NCBI GenBank assembly: GCA_021806685.1
Contig: JAJZQU010000004.1
Coordinates: 1-37,070, forward strand
DNA length: 37,070 nt
Origin: a bacterium
Lineage (GTDB): Bacteria; Patescibacteriota; Patescibacteriia; 2-12-FULL-60-25
Direction of reading: 5' to 3'
The notes under the pieces were generated by a model. It searched no databases. It had not been told where the DNA came from and saw only the letters and a program-made list of their open reading frames with translations. Positions 7,693 through 14,670 of this stretch are shown one piece after another (position 1 is the first letter of the stretch; each line of letters opens with the position of its first letter). Position numbers and translations under genes: made by a program.

Positions 7693-8325
7693 GTGCAAAC
7701 TACAAAAGCACGCCTTACGCTGTTCCCGCACGGGCCTTCGTCACCGGAGACCCAAGAAAAACTCCGAGAGCTGCTCTTTCATTGCGGCGCCGATCTGAAC
7801 CGCATCATAGATCCGCACCTTCACACCCTCGATAGGTTCGTCAAATTCGTGTCCCGTTCCCGTTTCGATGATTTGGCTGATGAGGAAGGCGCTTCCGCTC
7901 CCATCATGGTCCTGACCAAGACAGAACCAGTCCTTCACAGGGTAGTCTTGGACACCTCTTTCCTCGTCAGGGATTTGCCAGTCACGGCTAAGTCGCTCTG
8001 GGTCGTCTACTTCACCGAGAAGGTTAAGGAACCGTTCTTCGAAGACGAGCTGCGTTCCCTGGGGGAATTCAGTCAAGCTTTGGATGACGAAATACCCTTG
8101 CTAGACCAGGCCCTGATCTGGAAAGACAAGAGGACCCAGCGCAGGTATTTGATCCTGACTCCGGACACGGCAAAAATGAACAGGGTAGAGGAGCGGGTCC
8201 GCTTGCTCGCCCTACCGCAACCCGCGGTCCCCCGCCTCAGAACAGGATTGTCCTCTACCACCCTGAGGACTGTCTACCCTGAGGAAATGATGGAGGAAGC
8301 CCGCGGCCGCGACTCAAAGCCCTGA
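7693..8325 (+). CDS. Hypothetical protein, monocistronic
   Basis: 210 aa from a GTG start. I moved the start from the track's 7660 because AAGGAGG lies 4 nt before GTG 7693 and residues 1-11 of the longer ORF are leader sequence. The product is soluble, acidic and mixed alpha/beta, without signal peptide or TM. It has a VVLDTSFLVRDLPV strand region, an Asp/Glu-rich middle, and an Arg-rich tail (RVEERVRLLALPQPAVPRLR). I do not recognise a family. GC and codon use are higher than in the core genes nearby, similar to the 8409 and 29101 genes. It has its own promoter and terminator and converges on the 8409 gene. Confidence 0.7.
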   Translation: MQTTKARLTLFPHGPSSPETQEKLRELLFHCGADLNRIIDPHLHTLDRFVKFVSRSRFDDLADEEGASAPIMVLTKTEPVLHRVVLDTSFLVRDLPVTAKSLWVVYFTEKVKEPFFEDELRSLGEFSQALDDEIPLLDQALIWKDKRTQRRYLILTPDTAKMNRVEERVRLLALPQPAVPRLRTGLSSTTLRTVYPEEMMEEARGRDSKP

Positions 8326-8353
8326 ACCAACCGGTTCCGGGCTAATTTTTTTT
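8318..8353 (+). terminator. Rho-independent terminator of the 7693 gene
   Basis: AGCCCTGAACC / GGTTCCGGGCT stem (one mismatch, 4-nt loop) followed by AATTTTTTTT. The stop codon lies inside the 5' arm. Confidence 0.85.
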
Positions 8354-8354
8354 G

Positions 8355-8383
8355 TAAAAAAATAGGCACGATAGTTCGTGCCC
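8355..8383 (-). terminator. Rho-independent terminator of the 8409 gene
   Basis: On the minus strand GGCACG-AACTAT-CGTGCC followed by TATTTTTTT. It is back to back with the plus-strand terminator, so the convergent pair is insulated from both sides. Confidence 0.8.
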
Positions 8384-8408
8384 GCCGACATTGCATCGGG
8401 AGTGGGGA

Positions 8409-9578
8409 TCAGACCTTGTAGGTCTCAACCACGATCTGGTTGCCCCTGAGAACGCAGGCCTTGAGAATCTTGGGTGCGGCCTCGGCCTCAAGAACGCTGT
8501 CACAAGTTTTGCTAATAATCTCATCGTCGTAGACCAGGTTCCAGCTGCCTGTTCCCCGAGTGTTTCGAGCGGCAAAAACCGGTTCGCGCTCGAAAACGCG
8601 CAAGGACGCATGATCAATCTCCGAGAAGGGGCGGCAAGTAGAGCCTCCGTAAACTACGAACTCATCGTCATTCCACCCACGAAGATGAAACAACAGTTCG
8701 CCACTCCACACAGACACGTCCCCGACCAGTTCGCCTAGGTGGCCAAACGTTGAAACCGACTGGCCACGCAAGACCCTCCAGATGCCGGGCCTTTCGGAAA
8801 CAAGACAGTGAACGCCATCCCGACGGGCATAGAGGTTGGAGATGTCGAACCCCTTCCACAAGCATTCACTGCCAGTGGTAAGTTCCCATGGCCCTTTCGG
8901 CCAGCGTTGCACCGGAAAGATGAGCTTGTTCTGGGCGAATACCGGCCGACGGTAGGCTACGCAGCTCATCTTGGCTTCTTGCTCGACGCGACCGTCGAAG
9001 CCGTAGATCCTGAGGACACGTTCCACCGGTTCTTGGATCGAAGCTCTGGGACCGTGCGCTATGACCCAGATCTTGCCGCCTATCGTCCAGTAATCTTCAA
9101 GCCCACGGATGCCGCCGATCAGCGGATCGGTTCGCAGGTTCTCAAGGATGTACCCAACGCCATCTTCGTCGCACGCGGCGTAGATCACTCTGGCCGTCTG
9201 AGCGTTGGGAGACGAAGGAGCCGTGAACATCTTCTCGGGCATAAAGACCCGGAGCGGCATGCCTTGCTCATTGGTAACCAGATGCCCGATTCCGCCGACA
9301 TCGAAAAAGTCGACGTCGCCTTCCCCCTCAGGACTCTTGGCCCGATCGACATAGACTGCCAGATCCCGCCCGCTCCATCCGAGCTTGCGGAGAGAGGTCA
9401 GGTATGCCGCCTTACCAGCCAAGGAACAGCTCCATTCGCCCAAGACCACATACCCCGGAGCTTCGGCCACGGCATAGAGCGGCTGGCCGTTGGAAGCTTG
9501 CAGATCAGAACGTTCATACTCGTTGGTCCGCCTGTACTCACGAGGCAGAAGGGCTGACTCACTCGATGTAATGTGCAT
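8409..9578 (-). CDS. Hypothetical protein, probable beta-propeller-like repeats
   Basis: 389 aa from ATG 9578, chosen over the track's 9629 because AAGGAGGTTACGAAAA precedes it. No signal peptide or TM. Roughly 45-55-residue units recur, each with an aromatic strand and turn: PLYAVAEAPGYVVLGEW, RVIYAACDEDGVGYIL, KIWVIAHG, KLIFPVQRWPKGPWEL, DGVHCLVSERPGIWRV, GELLFHLRGWNDDEFVVYGG. Such W/G-rich short strands suggest a beta-propeller (Kelch- or WD-like), but I cannot match it to a named family. It is a monocistron with a consensus promoter and strong terminator, of similar style to the convergent 7693 gene. Confidence 0.7.
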   Translation of the reverse strand: MHITSSESALLPREYRRTNEYERSDLQASNGQPLYAVAEAPGYVVLGEWSCSLAGKAAYLTSLRKLGWSGRDLAVYVDRAKSPEGEGDVDFFDVGGIGHLVTNEQGMPLRVFMPEKMFTAPSSPNAQTARVIYAACDEDGVGYILENLRTDPLIGGIRGLEDYWTIGGKIWVIAHGPRASIQEPVERVLRIYGFDGRVEQEAKMSCVAYRRPVFAQNKLIFPVQRWPKGPWELTTGSECLWKGFDISNLYARRDGVHCLVSERPGIWRVLRGQSVSTFGHLGELVGDVSVWSGELLFHLRGWNDDEFVVYGGSTCRPFSEIDHASLRVFEREPVFAARNTRGTGSWNLVYDDEIISKTCDSVLEAEAAPKILKACVLRGNQIVVETYKV

Positions 9579-9600
9579 TTTTCGTAACCTCCTTGCCCGC

Positions 9601-9629
9601 AAAATAACCAATCCTTTGCTTTTTGTCAA
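9601..9629 (-). promoter_or_regulatory. Consensus-like promoter of the 8409 gene
   Basis: Minus strand TTGACA (9624-9629), 17 bp, TATTTT (9601-9606). The leader before ATG 9578 carries the AAGGAGGT Shine-Dalgarno. Confidence 0.75.
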
Positions 9630-9638
9630 TGCTCTGGC

Positions 9639-9644
9639 TATGAT
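9639..9644 (+). promoter_or_regulatory. -10 box of rlmD, near-leaderless
   Basis: TATGAT ends 8 nt before the rlmD ATG. A possible -35 TTTGCT lies 18 bp upstream. There is no Shine-Dalgarno between, so the mRNA should begin at or next to the start codon. Confidence 0.5.
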
Positions 9645-9652
9645 GGGGCATT

Positions 9653-11020
9653 ATGAAATACGGCCATAAAATCAACATGAAGATTGAGGGATATGACGAG
9701 AAGGGTCGCGGATTAGGGCAGATTGAGATCTTGCCTAATGAAATACGCCAGGTTGTCACACCCTTTACTGCCCAAGGCGACGAAGTTGAAGCGACTTTTG
9801 TTAAACGCGAGTATGGCCTTAAAATCTGCCAGCTGGACAAGGTCATTCAGCCCGGGCCAGACCGAGTAGCAGCCCCCTGCCCGCATGCCGGAGTTTGCGG
9901 GGGTTGCTTATGGCAACACTTGGATTACCGGGCGCAACTAAAAGAAAAAGAACGGGGCGTGCGAGAATTATTCGCCCAACTAAACTTAGACGATAAAATA
10001 AAACCAATCATTCCGGCTGATGAGACTTTAGGCTATCGCAACCGCATGGATTATTGCGTGGGTTGGAACAGCGAAATCGGGCTCAAAGAATATGGGTCAT
10101 GGAACCGTTATGTCGACATCAAGGAATGCTTGCTCCTTAAACCTGGTGTCAAGGACATTTTGCAGATAGTCCGCGACCTGATGAAACAATTTGATTTGCA
10201 ACCCTGGGACGCCAAGTTTCATAAAGGCGACATTCGCTATGTCGTCATCCGTGACGGCCAGAATACTCAACAAAGGATGATTAACTTGGTCATCCAAGAT
10301 GCTTCACGTATCAATCAAGAAGCTCGCCAATTTTTGTCCGACAAACTCAAACCGTTTTGTACGACTTTATTGCTTGGCCAACTCTCAAAGCCGACTGACC
10401 TGTCACTCGCTGAATCATTTGAGACGCTGCTTGGCAACGAATGGCTTGAGGAAAAAGTAAACGACATAACTTACCAAATCCATCCCAATTCTTTTTTCCA
10501 AACCAACTCAGCCATGGCCGCCCATCTTCAACAAGTCGTCTTAAACGAGTTACAAGATACAAAATACAAGATACAAAGTTTGTTAGACCTATATTGCGGC
10601 CTCGGCTTCTTCGGAATTGCGGCTGCCAAACAACAAAAGAAACTGGAAGTCCATGGCTATGAGTTGGATGAGGAAGCGATTAAACTCGCTGGCCGGAACG
10701 CGGATTTGAATGGCGTAAAAACCCAATGCCACTTCTTTTCCGGCAAAGCTGAGGATTTGAGTTGGAAAGACGTTGATGCCCAAGCCGTCATAGTTGATCC
10801 GCCGCGCTCTGGATTGCACCCGCGTGTCATAAAAACTTTGCTGGATGACAGCGGCCATCTCCACCCATCCACCATCATATACGTCAGTTGCAACTATCAC
10901 CGTTTAAAAGACGAGCTCCCCGCCTTTCTCCAAAAATACGAAATTGCCTCAATCCAACCCTTAGATCTTTTCCCGCAAACTCCTCACATCGAAGTCGTGG
11001 TGACCATGATAAAAAAATAG
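9653..11020 (+). CDS. rlmD: 23S rRNA (uracil-5-)-methyltransferase, RlmD/RumA-like
   Basis: 455 aa. An N-terminal TRAM-like beta-barrel (about 1-65) is followed by the iron-sulfur motif CPHAGVCGGC (about 81-90; CX5CX2C). The class I methyltransferase domain has motif I LDLYCGLGFFGIAA, the DPPRSGLHP loop and IIYVSCNYHRLKDEL with the catalytic cysteine. Family members (RlmD, RlmC, RlmCD, TrmA) make m5U in RNA; the [4Fe-4S] motif argues for an RlmD/RlmCD type. A 28-bp tandem repeat is inserted just before motif I. The gene stands alone between opposite-strand neighbours. Confidence 0.92.
   Translation: MKYGHKINMKIEGYDEKGRGLGQIEILPNEIRQVVTPFTAQGDEVEATFVKREYGLKICQLDKVIQPGPDRVAAPCPHAGVCGGCLWQHLDYRAQLKEKERGVRELFAQLNLDDKIKPIIPADETLGYRNRMDYCVGWNSEIGLKEYGSWNRYVDIKECLLLKPGVKDILQIVRDLMKQFDLQPWDAKFHKGDIRYVVIRDGQNTQQRMINLVIQDASRINQEARQFLSDKLKPFCTTLLLGQLSKPTDLSLAESFETLLGNEWLEEKVNDITYQIHPNSFFQTNSAMAAHLQQVVLNELQDTKYKIQSLLDLYCGLGFFGIAAAKQQKKLEVHGYELDEEAIKLAGRNADLNGVKTQCHFFSGKAEDLSWKDVDAQAVIVDPPRSGLHPRVIKTLLDDSGHLHPSTIIYVSCNYHRLKDELPAFLQKYEIASIQPLDLFPQTPHIEVVVTMIKK
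10551..10578. repeat. 14-bp tandem duplication within rlmD
   Basis: TACAAGATACAAAA (10551-10564) is followed directly by TACAAGATACAAAG (10565-10578). In frame it encodes LQDTKYKIQ, placed between the RNA-binding linker and methyltransferase motif I. It looks like a low-complexity element tolerated in a linker. Confidence 0.7.
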
Positions 11021-11041
11021 CGCAGTTTAGTTCTCTGCGCT
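11010..11041 (-). terminator. Rho-independent terminator of the 11027 gene
   Basis: Minus strand AGCGCAG-AGAACTAAA-CTGCGCT followed by ATTTTTTT. The stem contains the stop of the minus-strand gene and the rlmD stop on the other strand. Confidence 0.75.
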
Positions 11042-11443
11042 ACTAGGGTCCACCTCTTCCATCAACTCCGCACTAGTTAAAGACATGTTCGAACGCGAAC
11101 CTCCGCCGTCGAACATGATCGAGCAATGGCAAGGATGAGAAATCTCGCCCAATCTCCTGCGTGCCGAGATTTCTTCGGCTGAAGGAGGCCAGATTGATGT
11201 TACGCGCCCCGTCAACTCCCGAACGATAACCCCGTAATTAAAATCCGTGACCTTTACCCTTTTACCGAAGTATTTGTACTGTATGGCACGCAAGTAGCTT
11301 ATCCTTTCGGCTTCGTTGTTACCATGCGTGCCGTTGCCATGAATCACGAATGCAATCTGTTTTGAACAGGCAGACTTGGTCCTGGCGGGTTCGATGCCGC
11401 GATTTTTAAGAAACGCGATTTGCTTCTGAGTCGGCTTTGCCAT
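11027..11443 (-). CDS. Hypothetical protein with SAP-like N-terminus
   Basis: 138 aa. The start at 11443 is supported by AGAGGTG 5 nt before ATG. The N-terminus TQKQIAFLKNRGIEPARTKSACSKQIAFVI resembles the short helix-turn-helix in proteins that begin 'TeKQ...L..lGi.. ..TK.eAs..I', often attached to nucleic-acid-related proteins. The rest contains paired Cys/His (HPCHCS) and a Ser/Glu-rich tail. I cannot assign a function; DNA or RNA binding is only a guess. It is monocistronic, with its own terminator and a promoter overlapped by an 18-bp inverted repeat. Confidence 0.6.
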   Translation of the reverse strand: MAKPTQKQIAFLKNRGIEPARTKSACSKQIAFVIHGNGTHGNNEAERISYLRAIQYKYFGKRVKVTDFNYGVIVRELTGRVTSIWPPSAEEISARRRLGEISHPCHCSIMFDGGGSRSNMSLTSAELMEEVDPSSAEN

Positions 11444-11478
11444 TTCGCACCTCTAGTTCATCTCATATCAGCTGACGG

Positions 11479-11496
11479 ATGGTACGTCTGTACCAT
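11479..11496. promoter_or_regulatory. 18-bp inverted repeat over the -10 box (operator candidate)
   Basis: ATGGTACGTCTGTACCAT: 7-bp perfect arms ATGGTAC/GTACCAT around 4 bp. It covers the -10 of the 11027 gene and lies 36 bp upstream of the era -10 box, so a bound repressor would block the minus promoter. It could instead form a small RNA hairpin at the 5' end of the leader. Confidence 0.5.
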
Positions 11497-11515
11497 AAAA
11501 GACAACCGCTGTCAA
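11487..11515 (-). promoter_or_regulatory. Promoter of the 11027 gene
   Basis: Minus strand TTGACA (11510-11515), 17 bp ending in TGG, TACAGA (11487-11492). Confidence 0.6.
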
Positions 11516-11531
11516 TCCTGACCATCTCTGA

Positions 11532-11537
11532 TATACT
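11532..11537 (+). promoter_or_regulatory. -10 box of era, leaderless geometry
   Basis: TATACT ends 6 nt before the era ATG (TATACT-ATTACG-ATG), which puts transcription start on the A of the start codon. A weak TGTCAA lies 16 bp upstream. Confidence 0.55.
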
Positions 11538-11543
11538 ATTACG

Positions 11544-12404
11544 ATGAAATCTGGTTTTGTCATGCTCGCCGGGCGCTCAAACGTTGGCAAGTCAACGCTT
11601 TTAAATGCGCTCATAGGGTCAAAAGTCGCCATTGTCACACCCAAACCCCAAACCACGCGCTTGCCCATCCGCGGCATATTGCATGACCCTCGCGGCCAAA
11701 TCGTTTTCGTTGACACGCCAGGAGTCTTTTTGGGTAAACGGGACGCGCTTTCCCAAAGGCTGAACAAGGCGGTCAAAGAGACTCTGGAAGGTATTGATGC
11801 CATTGTTTATGTAGTTGACCCGACCCGCGCCCCGGGCGAAGAAGAAGAGCACATACAAAAGATGCTCAAGGCCACAAAAACCCCAATTTATCTTGCCATT
11901 AACAAGGCTGACATGGTTAAGCAGATAGCCAAAAACCTGCCCACTTACCGCAAGATTGATGTTGGCCAGCTTGGCACGCTCATGGTTTCGGCCGTCAAAC
12001 ACAGCAACCTTAATCGCTTGGTAGATGCTTTATTTGAAATTTTGCCTGAAGGTGAAAAATATTATCCTGATCTTCAAATCACTGACCTTGGCCACCAGCA
12101 ATGGATAGAGGAAGTTATCCGCGAAAAAGTTTTTCTGGCCTTGGACCAAGAGCTCCCTTACACCGTCCGCGTGACGGTTGAGGATGTTAAATTCCGTAAA
12201 ACCGGCGGGCGTTTCATTGAGGCGACCATTTGGACGACTAATGACCGTTATAAAAGGATGATTATTGGCGCAGGCGCAGCCATGATCAAACAGATTGGCA
12301 TGGCCAGCCGCAAGGAATTGGAAGCTGCCCTGAACACGGCCGTCCATCTGGACCTTGAAGTCAAAGTTGATGCCAAGTGGCAAGAAAAATTCGGAGCCCT
12401 ATGA
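11544..12404 (+). CDS. era: GTPase Era, 30S ribosome assembly
   Basis: 286 aa, near the usual 300. G1 is GRSNVGKST (10-18), the effector loop is PKPQTTR, G3 is FVDTPGVF, G4 is NKAD and G5-like MVSAVK. The C-terminal type II KH domain includes EEVIREKVFLAL and AAMIKQIGMASRKELEAAL. Era binds the 3' end of 16S rRNA and acts as a checkpoint in small-subunit maturation. The stop overlaps the start of the next gene (ATGA). The start has a leaderless-type promoter. Confidence 0.96.
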   Translation: MKSGFVMLAGRSNVGKSTLLNALIGSKVAIVTPKPQTTRLPIRGILHDPRGQIVFVDTPGVFLGKRDALSQRLNKAVKETLEGIDAIVYVVDPTRAPGEEEEHIQKMLKATKTPIYLAINKADMVKQIAKNLPTYRKIDVGQLGTLMVSAVKHSNLNRLVDALFEILPEGEKYYPDLQITDLGHQQWIEEVIREKVFLALDQELPYTVRVTVEDVKFRKTGGRFIEATIWTTNDRYKRMIIGAGAAMIKQIGMASRKELEAALNTAVHLDLEVKVDAKWQEKFGAL

Positions 12405-13093
12405 ACCGTTTTGAAAGACCCCAACCTTTTTCCTTGAGAGCAGCGCCCCTCAATCCGTTTCGGCACGTCGATCAAGCTCGGAAAGAAGAAATCCGCCAAG
12501 CCGAGGCACGGCGCCTTTCTGACCATAAGACTGTTTTTGATGTCCAAGATTATTTTAAGTCTACGGGTCGACCGGAACTTTGCCGCGATATCGCGACTTT
12601 TGATAAGGCAAAAGTCGACATGGCGCTCTTGGATGACCTGGCGGAAGCGGAGGCAAAAGAACAAACCCAGCTTGTCCGTGAGCTTCGTGCCCTGTCTTTA
12701 GCTGCCGCTAAAAGGGAAAATCCCAAGCCCGAAGTTACTATCAAACAAATAAAAGGGCTCATCATGAAAGAGTTGACTGACGCTAATACGGAAATTATTG
12801 CCCGCAAAGCGGCCGGCGATGACACGGAGAATGAATCTGCAGAGTTTAAAAATTGGTCACGTTTAATGGCCATGGTCGCTCGCCGCGAAGATTCGCCGGA
12901 ACAAGCGGCTTTAGACGAGCCCGCCATCCGTTTCTTGGAAGGCGAACTGACTCATGCCTATGGCCTTTTCGAGGCCTACCGGCAAAAAGGCTCAAAATTC
13001 CGGCCCCAAGAAATGCTCGATCGACTGAAAAAAATCCGCGAAGCAGTCTACTTTCGCCACCTTCGTCCAGACCTCGGGCTGAGTAACGAGTAA
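12401..13093 (+). CDS. Hypothetical helical protein coupled to era
   Basis: 230 aa from ATG 12401, which overlaps the era stop by 4 nt; the 8 N-terminal residues of the track ORF belong to era. The protein is highly charged and almost wholly helical (Ala, Glu, Lys, Arg and Leu rich), with a likely coiled coil around DDLAEAEAKEQTQLVRELRAL. No TM, signal or Cys pairs. No family recognised. Translational coupling with era suggests a partner in ribosome assembly or RNA handling, but this is inference from position only. The last codons lie in a repeat arm. Confidence 0.75.
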   Translation: MNRFERPQPFSLRAAPLNPFRHVDQARKEEIRQAEARRLSDHKTVFDVQDYFKSTGRPELCRDIATFDKAKVDMALLDDLAEAEAKEQTQLVRELRALSLAAAKRENPKPEVTIKQIKGLIMKELTDANTEIIARKAAGDDTENESAEFKNWSRLMAMVARREDSPEQAALDEPAIRFLEGELTHAYGLFEAYRQKGSKFRPQEMLDRLKKIREAVYFRHLRPDLGLSNE

Positions 13094-13128
13094 AAAGTAA
13101 ATAAGACTCGTTACTCGTTACTTTTTAC
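13081..13128. terminator. GTTACTC inverted repeat, possible terminator after the era unit
   Basis: GAGTAACGAGT (13081-13091) pairs perfectly with ACTCGTTACTC (13106-13116), 14-nt loop, followed closely by TACTTTTTAC. The 5' arm encodes the last residues and stop of the 12401 gene. The same heptamer (GTTACTC) is tandemly repeated inside znuA. Confidence 0.5.
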
Positions 13129-13132
13129 CGTC

Positions 13133-14017
13133 TTATTGTACGTTATCCAACTGCGTAACCTCGTAACCCAAAAGCGTTGAAAGGAAATCATTACCCTTAA
13201 GCAAAGACTTGTCCTGGAGTTTTGGGTTGAAAGTCATCTTGATGACCAGGGGATTTTGCGGGTTATTTAAGACAACGATTTCACCAAACCAATTGCTAGC
13301 CTTGATGACCTGGACTTTAATGTCCTGGCCGTTAACTTTGAGCGTCCAGTCTGAATATTCTTCATCTGCCTTGGCCCAATCCAAATCCGTTGCCTTACTC
13401 GCCTCCTTTACCTGGTCATCCAAAGAAGTGATAGCATCAGCAAATTCCTTAGCAGTTCTCAGGTTTCCAAAGAGTAAGCTGTCAGTCATCCCATAAAATA
13501 ATGTTGCGTGTTTCGTTTTTGTCAGCTCATCAAATGCATCCTTGGTAAGCCAGATCGCACTCGTTTCTTTGGCATCAGTGACTTCGCTTGGCCAGTAAGC
13601 TGGCGGGTAAAGTTTGTGCGAACTTTTCAAATCAATGTTTTCGACCTTGCCTTTGACCGTTTGCATTTCCGTCGAAGTAGCTCCCTGGCTGCTGATCTTC
13701 CAACTCAACTTGGCATAAACCATTGGAGCGAAGCGTTCCAAAGTAATAATTCGTACGCCTTCTTTATTGTCACCGGCCAAGGCAGCGGCACTTTTTGCAT
13801 CAGCACCCAAATAAGTCTGCCTGATTTCTATCTGGCTGCCTGGAACAAAGTTAATACGTTTGGCAGCTTCGGCTGGAGAAGCATTTTCGAAATTTGCCGG
13901 TCTGGGACCAGCCGGGATTATGGATGAAATACCTGGAGCCTTTCCGGCAATCCAACTGCAACCTGCGCCAAAAAGCGCCAAGGCCAAAGCAACAAACAAG
14001 AAACTTTTAGTTTTCAT
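13133..14017 (-). CDS. Lipoprotein of unknown function
   Basis: 294 aa. MKTKSFLFVALALALFGAGCSW is a lipoprotein signal with lipobox FGAGC, so the mature protein is anchored through Cys20. A flexible Pro/Ser region follows, then a soluble domain with alternating strands (QIEIRQTYLGAD, RIITLERFAPMVYAKLSW, DWTLKVNGQDIKVQVIKASNWFGEIVVLNN, LVIKMTFNPKL). The fold may be a DUF3108-like or LolA-like barrel, but no motif is diagnostic. TAATAT 7 nt before the ATG suggests a near-leaderless mRNA. It is divergent from bcp with a DnaA-box-like site between. Confidence 0.75.
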   Translation of the reverse strand: MKTKSFLFVALALALFGAGCSWIAGKAPGISSIIPAGPRPANFENASPAEAAKRINFVPGSQIEIRQTYLGADAKSAAALAGDNKEGVRIITLERFAPMVYAKLSWKISSQGATSTEMQTVKGKVENIDLKSSHKLYPPAYWPSEVTDAKETSAIWLTKDAFDELTKTKHATLFYGMTDSLLFGNLRTAKEFADAITSLDDQVKEASKATDLDWAKADEEYSDWTLKVNGQDIKVQVIKASNWFGEIVVLNNPQNPLVIKMTFNPKLQDKSLLKGNDFLSTLLGYEVTQLDNVQ

Positions 14018-14056
14018 AAAGCATATATTACGTAAAGTCCTTTAATTCGTCCATGG

Positions 14057-14065
14057 TTATCCACA
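14057..14065 (+). promoter_or_regulatory. Perfect DnaA-box 9-mer TTATCCACA
   Basis: Exact match to the consensus DnaA box in the 102-bp divergent intergenic region between the lipoprotein gene and bcp. It is a single box with no AT-rich unwinding element, so a regulatory site or chance match, not an origin. Confidence 0.3.
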
Positions 14066-14102
14066 GCCTACCCTTGACCAATTTCAAACCTGTTGCAAAT
14101 CA

Positions 14103-14111
14103 TGCGATAAT
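14103..14111 (+). promoter_or_regulatory. Extended -10 promoter of bcp
   Basis: TGC-GATAAT, ending 8 nt before the bcp ATG. No Shine-Dalgarno fits, so transcription probably starts at or beside the start codon. Confidence 0.45.
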
Positions 14112-14119
14112 TTAGCCAT

Positions 14120-14572
14120 ATGTTAGACACTGAACTAAAAGTTGGCGACAAGGCGCCGATCTTCACACTCAAAACCCAAGACAACAAAGATATCAACCTA
14201 AGTGACTATATTGGGAAAGAACCTATTATCCTATTTTTTTATCCCGGCGATATGACACCGGGCTGCACTATCCAGCTTTGCAATATCCGCGATGACTGGT
14301 CAAAATTCAAACAAGCCAGAGCTACTGTCTTTGGCATAAACCATGCGGACGCGGACAGCCACAAACGCTTTTCATCCAAATATAACTTCCCTTTCCCGCT
14401 GCTCATAGATACAGATAAAAAAGTCAGTAAAAAATACGGGGCAGTCAAAAAACTTTTTTCAGCTACTGTCATCAAACGCACTGTTGTGGCCATTGGTAAG
14501 GATGGAATAATCAAGTTCTACCGCCACGGAATGCCTAAAGACATCGAAATCCTTAAATCAATCAATAAATAA
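14120..14572 (+). CDS. bcp: Peroxiredoxin, Bcp/PrxQ type
   Basis: 150 aa, the standard PrxQ length. The active site is FFYPGDMTPGCTIQLC: peroxidatic Cys in TPGCT with the resolving Cys five residues later, the intrahelical arrangement of Bcp. The peroxidatic Thr and catalytic Arg (VIKRTVV) are present. It reduces H2O2 and organic hydroperoxides using thioredoxin or glutaredoxin. It is the first of three antioxidant genes in a row on the plus strand (bcp, sod, ahpC). A palindromic repeat separates it from sod. Confidence 0.93.
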   Translation: MLDTELKVGDKAPIFTLKTQDNKDINLSDYIGKEPIILFFYPGDMTPGCTIQLCNIRDDWSKFKQARATVFGINHADADSHKRFSSKYNFPFPLLIDTDKKVSKKYGAVKKLFSATVIKRTVVAIGKDGIIKFYRHGMPKDIEILKSINK

Positions 14573-14581
14573 CTCATCCGT

Positions 14582-14663
14582 GTCATTTCGACCGGAACGA
14601 AGTGAAGTGGAGAAATCTCAGTTAACCAAGATTCCTCGACTCGTCGAACTCCCTCGGAATGAC
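14582..14663. repeat. 82-bp imperfect palindromic repeat between bcp and sod
   Basis: Begins GTCATTTCGACCGGAACGAA and ends CTCCCTCGGAATGAC. The terminal inverted repeat is GTCATTyCGA, with internal GGAGAAATCTC and GATTCCTCGACTCGTCGA arms. The right end contains the first possible ATG of sod. It has the form of a MITE/REP-like interspersed element; a shorter relative (TCATCCTGAACG...GAAGGAT) lies near 30211. Confidence 0.75.
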
Positions 14664-14670
14664 AAACTAT

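Noticed and set aside
8808-9557. 249-aa plus-strand ORF
   Set aside because: Shadow of the 8409 gene, which has promoter, SD and terminator. This ORF has none.
14018-14119. Replication origin
   Set aside because: Only one DnaA box and no dnaA, dnaN or rpmH neighbours.
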